Assembly (NCBI GenBank): GCA_002449395.1
Contig: DKDP01000040.1
Location: forward strand, 1 to 55,950
DNA length: 55,950 bases
Source: Ruminococcaceae bacterium UBA6845
Lineage (GTDB): Bacteria > Bacillota > Clostridia > Oscillospirales > Acutalibacteraceae
Reading direction: 5' to 3'
Below are positions 8,165-15,579 of the stretch, in pieces; position 1 is the first letter of the stretch; every line of letters begins with the position of its first letter. Position numbers and translations under genes: made by a program. The notes under the pieces are model-generated. The model searched no databases. It saw only the letters and a list, made by a program, of their open reading frames with translations, and was not told where the DNA came from.

Positions 8165-9175
8165 ATGAGTTTTGATAATTTAAGACTTGAAAAAGGAATG
8201 TACGGCACAGGCCGCAGCTTCACACAGGTATTGGAGGGTCTTGATCCCTCGGAGAATTACAGAGGCACAAGCCTTGAGGGTCTCGACGCATATCAGCGTC
8301 AGCTCAAGCGTTTCGGCATCAAGCCGCAGGGCTCCGACAGCTCCGTTGTCGGCAAGTTCTTCCAGACGAGCGACGCATCGGTTCTCTTCCCGGAGTACGT
8401 TTCAAGAGCCGTTCGCTACGGTATGGATGAGGCGAGCTTTCTCCCCGATATCGTTGCGGCAACAACTAACATTGACTCTCTCGACTACCGTGCAATGAAC
8501 CTTGAAATGACAACGGCAAACGCCGAGATGAAGGTTTTCAATGAGGGCGATACCCTTGAGACAGCCGATTTCAAGGTAAGCGACAGAACAATCCGTCTCA
8601 AGAAGAGAGGCAGAATGATCACCACATCCTACGATGTTCTCCGTTTCCAGCGCCTTGACGTTGTATCCGTTGCGCTCAAGAGAATCGGCGCATACCTCGC
8701 TCAGAGCCTTATGGCGGACGCTGTCAGCGTTCTTATCAACGGCGACGGCGGCAAGAATCCCGCGGAGGCTTGCACCCTTTCGGGCAGCAGCTACACATAT
8801 GACGATCTCATTGATTTCTGGAACAAGTTTTCACCGTATGAGCTCAACACAATCCTTGCTTCACCGAGCGTTACGGCTACGGTTCTCAAGATGACCGAGT
8901 TCAGAGACGCCGCCGCAGGACTCAATTTCCACGGCACGGGCAAGCTCATCACTCCTTTCGGCGCAAATCTCATCAAGTCAAGCCACGTAACCAACAACGC
9001 TATGATGATCGGTCTTGACAAGAGCTGTGCGCTTGAGATGGTAAAGGTCGGCGACGTTGAGACAGATTACGGCAAGCTCGTTGACCGTCAGCTTGAGCAG
9101 ATTGCGATCACATCCATCACCGGATTTGCGAAGATTCTTCCGGGCGCAGTCAAGACTCTTTCCACGAAGGCTTAA
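8165..9175 (+). CDS. Phage major capsid protein (HK97-fold type)
   Basis: This 336-residue protein is the probable shell subunit. The order protease, then capsid, then connector genes is the standard one. The sequence has the features of HK97-fold capsid proteins: a flexible N-terminal arm, an E-loop-like segment rich in charged residues (FNEGDTLETADFKVSDRTIR), a spine helix with FQRLDVVSVALKRIGAYLAQ, and a C-terminal A-domain with ASPSVTATVL. The start has a near-perfect AAGGAGG site, consistent with high expression. The nearest upstream stop is 13 bases away. The reading frame is intact. Confidence 0.87.
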   Translation: MSFDNLRLEKGMYGTGRSFTQVLEGLDPSENYRGTSLEGLDAYQRQLKRFGIKPQGSDSSVVGKFFQTSDASVLFPEYVSRAVRYGMDEASFLPDIVAATTNIDSLDYRAMNLEMTTANAEMKVFNEGDTLETADFKVSDRTIRLKKRGRMITTSYDVLRFQRLDVVSVALKRIGAYLAQSLMADAVSVLINGDGGKNPAEACTLSGSSYTYDDLIDFWNKFSPYELNTILASPSVTATVLKMTEFRDAAAGLNFHGTGKLITPFGANLIKSSHVTNNAMMIGLDKSCALEMVKVGDVETDYGKLVDRQLEQIAITSITGFAKILPGAVKTLSTKA

Positions 9176-9177
9176 TT

Positions 9178-9561
9178 ATGAGTTACTGGGAAGTAAGAGA
9201 CTATCTCGCTGAGCTTGCGGACACAACGCCGTACACGGAGGAAGAAATTCTTTCCTTATGCCGCTCCTGTCTCAAAGAGATAGAGGCAAAATTAAAGCCC
9301 GACGCAGATACGAAGGACTTTCGCATCGTTGCCGCCGCTGCGGCTCTTGCCAACTACAAGCTCTCTCTTAAGCAGAACGCCGCCGAGAGTGAAAACGGAA
9401 TCACGAGCTTTAAGGCGGGCGACGTGAGCATTGAGCAGGACAGCAAGGACAAGGACGCTCTTCTTAATATGTCGGAGAGCTTCTATGAAAAAAAGATGCT
9501 TGAAATAATTCCGCTTTGCATGGACAACAGCTTCGCTTTCGGTCAGATCAAGGTGATGTGA
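9178..9561 (+). CDS. Head-tail connector-like protein
   Basis: This 127-residue protein sits 2 bases after the capsid gene, where phages encode the gp6/gp15-type adaptor that docks on the portal. It is mostly helical (ALANYKLSLKQN; MSESFYEKKMLEII), as those adaptors are. Identification is by position, size and predicted helicity rather than by a firm motif. It would stabilise packaged DNA by extending the portal channel. The next gene starts 1 base after its stop. Confidence 0.6.
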   Translation: MSYWEVRDYLAELADTTPYTEEEILSLCRSCLKEIEAKLKPDADTKDFRIVAAAAALANYKLSLKQNAAESENGITSFKAGDVSIEQDSKDKDALLNMSESFYEKKMLEIIPLCMDNSFAFGQIKVM

Positions 9562-9562
9562 T

Positions 9563-9892
9563 ATGACTGTTAAATCAATGTTTGAAAAATACGGTCAGGA
9601 TGTAACATTGAAAAAAAGCGACGGCTGGAGCAGTCCGACCTTCGGCGCATTTATTCAGCCGCTGAGGTATAAGAATAAAATGTACCTCAACGGCGTGAAC
9701 ACGGTCATCGGCTTCAACAGTCAGGGGCATTACCTCTACATAGGTCCGCCCGATCACAACCCCGAGGATATCGACTGCTATGTTGAATCCAACGGGAAAA
9801 AGTTCACCGTTGACAGATGCGAAAAGGTGTATTTAAAGAATGAAGTGATCTACATCTGGGCAATAATCCGTGAGATTGTGGAGGTTGAGTGA
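9563..9892 (+). CDS. Head-closure (stopper)-like protein
   Basis: This 109-residue, beta-rich protein occupies the usual position of the head-closure or stopper protein, between adaptor and tail terminator. Features include an N-terminal helix (VKSMFEKYGQ), YLYIGPPDHNP in the middle and a C-terminal strand-rich part (VIYIWAIIREIVEVE). The assignment rests on order and size. Its stop overlaps the start of the next gene. It is small enough to be mistaken for a minor structural protein of another kind. Confidence 0.5.
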   Translation: MTVKSMFEKYGQDVTLKKSDGWSSPTFGAFIQPLRYKNKMYLNGVNTVIGFNSQGHYLYIGPPDHNPEDIDCYVESNGKKFTVDRCEKVYLKNEVIYIWAIIREIVEVE

Positions 9893-10725
9893 TGGACAGT
9901 ATAGTTTCTCTGCCGATAAGAATTGTTGAGTGGCTCGGCAAGCAGGAGGATATGAAAGACCTGACGTTTTTCGTCGAATATCCCCCGATCAACAAGGCGG
10001 TTCCGCTGAGGAAAGCGATCGTTGCCGTCGGAATCGACAATATCGAAATAACCGACAAATTCGTCGCAAATGACGACGGTGTGCTGGAGCGTCAGGAATA
10101 TTGCCGCACCGCCGAGATCAAGGCAAACCTCAGCATATGCGTGCCTTTTTCAAAGGGCGGTCAGGCGTGCCACGATATCTTCACCCGAATTGCCGATGCG
10201 CTGACGTTCAGGACGAATCTCAACATTGAAAAATCGGGATGCACGGAAATTGCATCCGACCGTGACACGGACGCACTTGTGATGAACGGCTGGTTCTTGA
10301 TGAATGCGGACTTCTGCCCCGCTCAAAGCACGGACGACAACTACGCAAACTTCCTTGACAAGGAGCTTCTTTGCGGCAGTCATATCAGGAACTCGGAAAT
10401 TCACGTCACGGCGGCGGACAAGGATCGGTGGAATGTACCCGTTGCAACGGGCTTCTACATCGGAAACGGATCGTCGAGCCGCACCTTTCCCCTTGAATTT
10501 CAGCCGCAGTATCTTATTCTGATGGCTGCCGGTCAGCCTGCGGTTACAATCGACTTTGCCAACAGCACGGCGAAAAGCCATATGGCAATGGCAACGGCAA
10601 ACACGAGCTCGCAGGGTATTCAGATCACATCAAGCGGATTCAAAGTTTCAAAAGCGACCTCGGGAAACGTAACCAGTGACCTCAATGCCATTGGCGTGTC
10701 CTACATCTACGTCGCATACAAATAA
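9892..10725 (+). CDS. Neck/tail-completion protein fused to an adhesin-like domain
   Basis: This 277-residue protein has two parts. Residues 1 to about 155 resemble a small neck or tail-terminator protein by position and composition. Near residues 165-178 comes HVTAADKDRWN, a linker seen in many phage tail fibres. The rest, from FYIGNGSSSRTFPLEFQP to the end (VSYIYVAYK), looks like the compact beta-domain at fibre tips. The fusion would put a receptor-binding domain directly on the neck. Start ATG 9892 is favoured over GTG 9889 because of GGAGG at 9880-9884. It is the last gene of the cassette, and a terminator follows. Confidence 0.62.
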   Translation: MDSIVSLPIRIVEWLGKQEDMKDLTFFVEYPPINKAVPLRKAIVAVGIDNIEITDKFVANDDGVLERQEYCRTAEIKANLSICVPFSKGGQACHDIFTRIADALTFRTNLNIEKSGCTEIASDRDTDALVMNGWFLMNADFCPAQSTDDNYANFLDKELLCGSHIRNSEIHVTAADKDRWNVPVATGFYIGNGSSSRTFPLEFQPQYLILMAAGQPAVTIDFANSTAKSHMAMATANTSSQGIQITSSGFKVSKATSGNVTSDLNAIGVSYIYVAYK

Positions 10726-10750
10726 AATAATGTAATTACCGATTTCTCCA

Positions 10751-10796
10751 AAAAAGCCGCAGGCTCCGATTACTTATCAAAGCCTGCGGCAATTTT
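10751..10796. terminator. Bidirectional intrinsic terminator between convergent units
   Basis: A perfect 10-bp stem, GCCGCAGGCT (10756-10765) with AGCCTGCGGC (10781-10790), is flanked by an A-run on the left and T-rich sequence on the right. It can end both the phage cassette (plus) and the glycosyltransferase unit (minus). Confidence 0.88.
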
Positions 10797-12052
10797 TATT
10801 TTGTCACCTTATATTCTTTTGTATTGATGATAACGCTGATTTCGTCCTGTTCGCCGCAATCGAAGCTCGGCATAAAGCCGAGAATATCGGTGTTTTTCAT
10901 ATTCTTTTCAAAGTCAAAATCAATCTCTCTTCCGTTATTCAGGACGGTGATCTGCTCCTTTCTCAGGAAAAGGAATATCGGCGACACAAGGCTTGCCCTG
11001 CCGTCCTTGGATTTCAATTTGATTTTCTTCTCCGAGTACAGCTCTCTTCCGCCCGAGATGATTTTCATTTCATCACCGCATACAACGATCGGATGGCTGT
11101 TCGGGCGGCGCATAAGCCAGTAATAAAGCGTTACGCCGTCAACCGACGGGTGCAGAACGATTGTGTCCTCCTCCATCCTCGCAAGCAGGCGGTCAATCCG
11201 CAGATTCGCCTTTTCCCACTCCCCGCCGTCAAGGTGAACGGGCAGGAGCTTGCCGTCCTTGAACTTCCAGCGCAGATCGTTGAACACAATGCCCTGATAA
11301 TAGGTCGGCACGAATCTCCCGAAGCTGTCAAACATCCGCTCGTAAAAATCCATTGAGGTATCGAAAATATTTTCGGGGGAAAACTTTGTCGAAACTATGC
11401 TGTCAACATTGTCTCGGTTATAGATATACTCGCCCTCGGCGCAGAAACCGATCTTCATCTTATCCCGAAGAATATCACAGCAGTATTTTTCGTCCTCGTG
11501 GCGGAAATTCGGCGTTGTGTCGAAAAGGAGATTGTTCTCTCCCCTGTTCTTGATGCAGATATTGATGTTCGTCTGCGTGATGAATCGGTTCTCCGACTTT
11601 CTGAGATCGTAAACTCCCGTCTCGGTAAGGGTTCTGTATCTGTAATGGACAATAACGGGTCTTTCGTTATAATACTGAATGATCCTGTATGTTACAAGGT
11701 CAACTTCGCCGTAAACCGTATCGAAAAAATCAGTCACAGCTTTCACCGTGTCCGCTCTGAGACGGTCGTCGGAATCAAGGAAGAAAATATACTTTCCGTG
11801 GCACCTTGCAAGCCCGTAATTTCTTGTTTTTGAAAGTCCCTCGTTCTCCTTGGAATAGAGGGAAACGTTGTCGTATTTGTCGGCATATTCACGGCAGATC
11901 GACTCGCTGTTATCCGTCGAGCCGTCGTTTACAAGCACAACCTCGATGTTCTCAAAGCCGATCGTCTGCGCCGTCAGGGAATCAAGGCACGGGCGAAGAA
12001 ACCTTTCGACATTATAAACGGGAACGAGCACCGACGCCTTATATTCAAGCAT
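10796..12052 (-). CDS. Family 2 glycosyltransferase
   Basis: This 418-residue protein is a GT-A fold glycosyltransferase of family GT2. The N-terminus reads KASVLVPVYNVERFLRPCLD, then VLVNDGSTDNS and the metal-binding FFLDSDDRL (DxD-like). The C-terminal 180 residues form an additional beta-rich region. No membrane segment is evident, so it probably acts at the inner face on a lipid-linked or cell-wall glycan. The start is ATG 12052, because GGAGGTGA lies just upstream; the longer reading frame to 12088 has no such site. It overlaps the upstream gene by 8 bases, so the two are coupled. Confidence 0.9.
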   Translation of the reverse strand: MLEYKASVLVPVYNVERFLRPCLDSLTAQTIGFENIEVVLVNDGSTDNSESICREYADKYDNVSLYSKENEGLSKTRNYGLARCHGKYIFFLDSDDRLRADTVKAVTDFFDTVYGEVDLVTYRIIQYYNERPVIVHYRYRTLTETGVYDLRKSENRFITQTNINICIKNRGENNLLFDTTPNFRHEDEKYCCDILRDKMKIGFCAEGEYIYNRDNVDSIVSTKFSPENIFDTSMDFYERMFDSFGRFVPTYYQGIVFNDLRWKFKDGKLLPVHLDGGEWEKANLRIDRLLARMEEDTIVLHPSVDGVTLYYWLMRRPNSHPIVVCGDEMKIISGGRELYSEKKIKLKSKDGRASLVSPIFLFLRKEQITVLNNGREIDFDFEKNMKNTDILGFMPSFDCGEQDEISVIINTKEYKVTK

Positions 12053-13070
12053 TGAACTCACCTCCGAGCCTGCGCTTGCAAAGCTCACAGAGCTTGTCCC
12101 TCAGGAATCCCGGCTTCATTCGGTACGCCTTGAAATAGACGTAGGCGGCAATACATTTTTTCAGATCGCCGATCCCGAACTTTCCGGAATAGAAGCTCAT
12201 AACCGCATCGCTTGCTTTTATCGGCATTTTGACCTCACGGTACTTCGTCTCGGTTCCGAGCCGTTTGAAATCCTCCATACTGATATCGGTTTTCAAAAGC
12301 TCCGCATCCCAGCCGTAAACCTCCTTGAACCAGGCGCACACCGCATAATCGCCCATAAACGGAACCAGAACGCTCCTGAGCATTTCAAAGGTCTCACGCT
12401 GTTCGCACGAACCGAAAACCGCCATAACGCTGCGGATAAAGAAAAGGGTTACACGGTCGCTTGCCGTCTGAGAAAACAGCCACGAATAATTCTCAAGTCC
12501 CGCAATGTCCTCTCCGTCCGCCGTCGGAGCGGGAATTTTTCCGATATTGAAAAGGCTTTCGTGAATGAGCTTTATCTCATCATATCTCGCATAGTCGGCG
12601 ATCATATTCATTATTGAAAATGTTGATGAGCCGAGCGGCATAATTCCGTTTTTATGAATCGTTTCGCTGTTCATAAGACAGCAGAAATATCCGTTTTTCG
12701 ACGCAATTTCGTCAAAAGAAAAATCGGCAGAAAAAAGATTGCCGTCAAGGGACGATCCGTTGAACACGCAGGCTCCCCTTGCAAGCATTGAAGCAAAAGC
12801 GTCCGAGGAATAGGTCACGGATGCGTCGGAAAAGAGGATGTACTCGCCCTGTGCGTCGGCAACCGCCCTTTGAAGTGCGTCGGCATTCGGGAACACCTTT
12901 ACCCTCGCAAGGATGTCCTCGCTGAGATCGGCTAAGCTCTCGGGATCAATCCGTGAACAGATCAGCACTTCAACATCAATCCCCTGCGAAAAAACGTTTT
13001 CAAGGAACGACGGCAGTTTGCCGCTCTTTTCCGCCTTAGGAAGAATAACGCTTATATTAAAATTGCTCAT
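12045..13070 (-). CDS. Divergent GT2-like glycosyltransferase
   Basis: This 341-residue protein begins like a GT-A glycosyltransferase (NISVILPKAEKSGKLPSFLE) and has an EYILFSDASVTY segment at the place of the metal-binding DxD motif. That motif reads Asp-Ala-Ser and is degenerate, so the enzyme may be altered in activity or act as a partner of the downstream GT2. ATG 13070 is preceded by AGGAG; an in-frame ATG at 13088 is less well placed. The two genes form a minus-strand operon. Upstream, 13071-13179 is A+T rich without a promoter that I would defend. Confidence 0.6.
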   Translation of the reverse strand: MSNFNISVILPKAEKSGKLPSFLENVFSQGIDVEVLICSRIDPESLADLSEDILARVKVFPNADALQRAVADAQGEYILFSDASVTYSSDAFASMLARGACVFNGSSLDGNLFSADFSFDEIASKNGYFCCLMNSETIHKNGIMPLGSSTFSIMNMIADYARYDEIKLIHESLFNIGKIPAPTADGEDIAGLENYSWLFSQTASDRVTLFFIRSVMAVFGSCEQRETFEMLRSVLVPFMGDYAVCAWFKEVYGWDAELLKTDISMEDFKRLGTETKYREVKMPIKASDAVMSFYSGKFGIGDLKKCIAAYVYFKAYRMKPGFLRDKLCELCKRRLGGEFNA

Positions 13071-13179
13071 TGTAACAGCTCCTGACATTGCATTGATTGT
13101 ATTAATATATTACCATATACAAGGGCAAAAATCTACTGTCCGATTATTAAAATTATGCCGATTATGTAATAAATTTTAC

Positions 13180-13208
13180 TTGACAATCCCCGTTTCGTAT
13201 GTTAATAT
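13180..13208 (+). promoter_or_regulatory. Consensus promoter of tRNA-Thr
   Basis: TTGACA at 13180-13185, a 17-base spacer and TAATAT at 13203-13208. The promoter lies 18 bases before the tRNA 5' end, as expected for a strongly expressed stable RNA. Confidence 0.85.
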
Positions 13209-13225
13209 ATTTAACGTTGTGACAC

Positions 13226-13301
13226 GCTGCTATGGCTCAGGTGGTAGAGCACATCCTTGGTAAGGATGAGGTCACCGGTTCGAGTCCGGTTAGCAGCTCC
13301 A
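13226..13301 (+). tRNA. tRNA-Thr (anticodon GGT)
   Basis: The 76-base gene folds as a cloverleaf. The acceptor arms are GCTGCTA and TAGCAGC, the D stem is GCTC/GAGC, and the anticodon stem CATCC/GGATG encloses TTGGTAA with anticodon GGT. The T arm is ACCGG-TTCGAGT-CCGGT, with discriminator T and an encoded CCA end. It reads ACC and ACT threonine codons. Confidence 0.95.
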
Positions 13302-13302
13302 A

Positions 13303-13327
13303 AAGGCAGGTTTTTACCTGCCTTTTT
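13303..13327 (+). terminator. Intrinsic terminator of the tRNA gene
   Basis: GGCAGGT (13305-13311) pairs with ACCTGCC (13316-13322), followed by TTTTT. It begins right after the CCA end. Confidence 0.88.
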
Positions 13328-13572
13328 GTTTTGCCCGGATTGGGCTGATTCGGAAACATTTAATGTCAAATCGGTATAAAAAGCGCCTTGATTCCTCAGG
13401 GGGGCGAAATTAACTATACAAAAAAGCCGCCTGATTGCTCAAGCGACTTTCGGATTTATGATTGTTTGGCAGGCGTCCAATTCTCCTGCATCTCTCGGGT
13501 TTCCCCTGTCAAGCCATCGGCGTGTGGACGTGGACGTATTATTCCACCTCAAACAACCTCTTTATCCGCAAA
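13328..13572. other. Intergenic stretch with minus-strand terminator and an unexplained segment
   Basis: No gene is supported here. On the minus strand the stretch 13449-13572, just downstream of the 65-aa gene, can be read open for about 30 codons without a plausible start, ending at a stop near 13456. It may be a gene remnant or a structured RNA. Near 13385-13413 there is a second imperfect minus-strand hairpin with a T-run, besides the stronger terminator at 13420-13448. Confidence 0.4.
13420..13448 (-). terminator. Intrinsic terminator of the GNAT/65-aa unit
   Basis: Read on the minus strand, AGTCGCTTGA and TCAGGCGGCT pair with G-U pairs around a GCAA loop, followed by TTTTTT. Confidence 0.75.
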
Positions 13573-13770
13573 TTACTGCAACACAAAATTGCTCAGCTCT
13601 CGTATTGTTAAATCAATCGGTTCAATTCCTTTTTCTTTACAATACCGGCTTATCTTTCTGTAATCATAATGAACTGTATTGTCGCCGAACGGGAATACAA
13701 ATCCTCCTGATTTTTCTGCAAGTTCATCTAACTCTCTCATTGTTTTAAGTTCCTGCTCAGACATATTCAT
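13573..13770 (-). CDS. Small acidic protein of unknown function, partner of the GNAT gene
   Basis: This 65-residue protein has no domain that I recognise. It starts MNMSEQELKTMRELDELAEK (helical), then a GGFVFPFGDNTVHYDYRK segment and a second helix. Its ATG overlaps the stop of the upstream GNAT-like gene by 4 bases, so the two are translationally coupled and probably function together. Size and arrangement would suit an antitoxin or regulator of the GNAT protein, but it has no visible ribbon-helix-helix or other DNA-binding motif. A terminator lies downstream. Confidence 0.6.
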   Translation of the reverse strand: MNMSEQELKTMRELDELAEKSGGFVFPFGDNTVHYDYRKISRYCKEKGIEPIDLTIRELSNFVLQ

Positions 13771-14291
13771 TCTCCTTTCAACGTATATATTTCAAGCAAC
13801 TTTTTCGCACTTTCTTCATCAATAAACATTCTGTACGGATGCGGCATACCCAACAAAGTAGCTCCGAATTTTTCTTGGTAATAAGACGCTAATTCCATAT
13901 TTTTAGCGTCTAAAAATAAAAATCCGTCATAACCCTTTTTTACGGATTCGTTTGCCGCAATAGCAAACAGATGTCCTCCAACGCCCTCAAACTTCTTATC
14001 CTTTCCAAAGTTTTGCGGGGCGCTTTCGGCAATGTTTATATATAAAGCCCTGTCTCTCGGGTAATCTGTCACTGCAATTAAGCCTTGTATTTCATCATCA
14101 TTTTCCAAGCATAATTTATAGACAGTAGAATTTTTCAGATCCTTGCTTCGCCAGTTAAATTTCCAACCCTTTTTAGTCAAGGATTTCAGTTCGTCAGTAT
14201 CAGCTATACTATATTTGGTATTTACAAATTCGCCCGAACTTCTTCTGACTAAGCAAGGGGTAAACTTATCAATCTCAAGAGACAAACCCAT
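13767..14291 (-). CDS. GNAT-fold N-acetyltransferase-like protein
   Basis: This 174-residue protein resembles GCN5-related acetyltransferases. It has the acetyl-CoA loop region EGVGGHLFAIAANESV, a beta strand GYDGFLFLDAKN and the usual C-terminal pattern ELASYYQEKFGATLLG. The N-terminal third is variable. It could modify a small molecule, a protein, or (if the neighbour is an antitoxin) aminoacyl-tRNA; the sequence does not decide. The start has AGGAG, and a promoter lies about 20 bases upstream. It stands alone with its 65-residue partner between a tRNA gene and the Dlt-like operon, a typical place for small accessory cassettes. Confidence 0.7.
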   Translation of the reverse strand: MGLSLEIDKFTPCLVRRSSGEFVNTKYSIADTDELKSLTKKGWKFNWRSKDLKNSTVYKLCLENDDEIQGLIAVTDYPRDRALYINIAESAPQNFGKDKKFEGVGGHLFAIAANESVKKGYDGFLFLDAKNMELASYYQEKFGATLLGMPHPYRMFIDEESAKKLLEIYTLKGE

Positions 14292-14310
14292 ATTATCATC
14301 TCCTGTCTCT

Positions 14311-14338
14311 ATTATACCACTATTTTCTGATTTTGCAA
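14311..14338 (-). promoter_or_regulatory. Promoter of the GNAT/65-aa unit
   Basis: On the minus strand, TTGCAA (14333-14338), a 16-base spacer and a perfect TATAAT (14311-14316). It lies about 20 bases from the start at 14291. Confidence 0.7.
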
Positions 14339-14397
14339 CGCTTTTTCATTGATATGATGCTTTACTGTATTCGTTGGTATTTAACTCAATCATAATG

Positions 14398-14445
14398 CCA
14401 AAAACTGCAAGCATACCTCTTTTGGGTTGCTTGCAGTTGTTTTTT
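14398..14445. terminator. Bidirectional terminator after the Dlt-like operon
   Basis: A perfect 11-bp stem, AACTGCAAGCA (14403-14413) with TGCTTGCAGTT (14428-14438), has T-runs on both strands. It ends the minus-strand operon whose last gene stops at 14457. Confidence 0.85.
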
Positions 14446-14456
14446 TGCGGTCTTTT

Positions 14457-15569
14457 TTACGGCTCCTTACTGCACTGTATTCTTGAGAACTCGCCGTGTT
14501 TTTTTCCTTTCACGGTTTCAAAGGCGGTGAGTTCGTAATAAATGCGGTAATCCTTATCCGCCTTACACTCGGCGACCATCTTTTCCGTAACCTCGGCGCA
14601 CCTGTTCCAAAGTCTGATGTTATCCATCGAATGCACGGATCGGACGTTATAATTGTCAGTTATATACTTAGCAAAAAAGCGGGTGAACTTTTCCATTCCG
14701 TATATATTCAGATGCTCAAAATTGTAGAAATCCGTCTTTGTATTCAGTCCGATTTCCTCATAGCTGTTTTCAAAGTCGGCATATTTATAGCCGTATCCCT
14801 CGATGAGCTTTTTCAGATCCTCTTCCATATTCGGATTCATATTTTTCACGCAATGCGGCGCACGGATGAACAGCACGTTTTTCAATCCCGCGTCACGGCA
14901 GTAATTCAAAAGCTCATACATATAATATCTCGATCTCGGGCTGAGGCTGAGCCACCGCTCCTTTTGCTTCTCCGTTGTGCGCTGACGGTTGGAGTTGGCG
15001 AAGGTCTTTGTGTAGCTTATTCCCTCGGTCGCAAGATAGAATCGGCTCACGGCATTCCTCGAGCAGATTATCGGATGGCTCCAATTGGAATGATACTTAT
15101 AAAACGGCAGGTAAAATTCCGCCCGCTCATTCTCGGGTATATTCCTCTCGATGAACTCCCTGCCGTCTGCGTCAATCCCCACCGTGTCGAACCAGGCGTG
15201 AACGGGACGGCGGCTTTCATAATACTTATCGCCGTGGATGAAGCCGTTTATTTCAAACACAACCAGCTTAGGATTCTGCGTTTCAAGCGCCTTTTTCGCG
15301 ATTGTTTTATACAAATTGCCCTGCACCGACGCATAGCTTAAAGAATAGCTTGTGAAGCCGTATTCTTTCCAGGCAAGCGGCGAATTGAATCCGGCATAGA
15401 GCTCGCTCGCACCGATCAGCACAACGTCAAGGCTGTTCTTCGGCTCCTTAAAATATCCTTTTATGTGCACTCCGTCCCTGTCGTTGTTGGTGGAGAAATA
15501 GAAATTCACCCCGTACATCACGACCGAGAGCACCAATAAAAAGCTGATAAATCTAACTAATTTTTTCAT
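14457..15569 (-). CDS. SGNH-hydrolase/DltD-like membrane-anchored acyltransferase partner (second pair)
   Basis: This 370-residue protein has one N-terminal membrane helix (FISFLLVLSVVMYGVNFYF) followed by an extracellular SGNH/DltD-like domain. The nucleophile block reads LIGASELYAG (candidate catalytic Ser), and the C-terminal block is DFYNFEHLNIYG with the candidate His. DltD-type proteins work with an MBOAT protein to move an acyl or aminoacyl group onto a cell-surface polymer. Its partner is the MBOAT gene just upstream (10-base gap, GAGGAA site). It is the last gene of the operon. A paralogue is encoded at 20265-21227; the two differ clearly in sequence, so their acceptors may differ. 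Confidence 0.78.
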   Translation of the reverse strand: MKKLVRFISFLLVLSVVMYGVNFYFSTNNDRDGVHIKGYFKEPKNSLDVVLIGASELYAGFNSPLAWKEYGFTSYSLSYASVQGNLYKTIAKKALETQNPKLVVFEINGFIHGDKYYESRRPVHAWFDTVGIDADGREFIERNIPENERAEFYLPFYKYHSNWSHPIICSRNAVSRFYLATEGISYTKTFANSNRQRTTEKQKERWLSLSPRSRYYMYELLNYCRDAGLKNVLFIRAPHCVKNMNPNMEEDLKKLIEGYGYKYADFENSYEEIGLNTKTDFYNFEHLNIYGMEKFTRFFAKYITDNYNVRSVHSMDNIRLWNRCAEVTEKMVAECKADKDYRIYYELTAFETVKGKKHGEFSRIQCSKEP

Positions 15570-15579
15570 TTTCTGTTCC

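Noticed and set aside
4248..10725. Complete prophage
   Set aside because: No integrase, repressor, tail tube, tape measure, holin or endolysin gene could be found between the terminators, and host-type genes follow on both sides.
13388..13748. Overlapping plus-strand frames next to the tRNA gene
   Set aside because: They have no ribosome site and lie opposite the 65-aa gene and the minus-strand terminator.
14496..15341. 281-codon plus-strand frame opposite the SGNH gene
   Set aside because: Antisense shadow: the minus-strand protein has a signal anchor, SGNH blocks and a good ribosome site; the plus frame has none.
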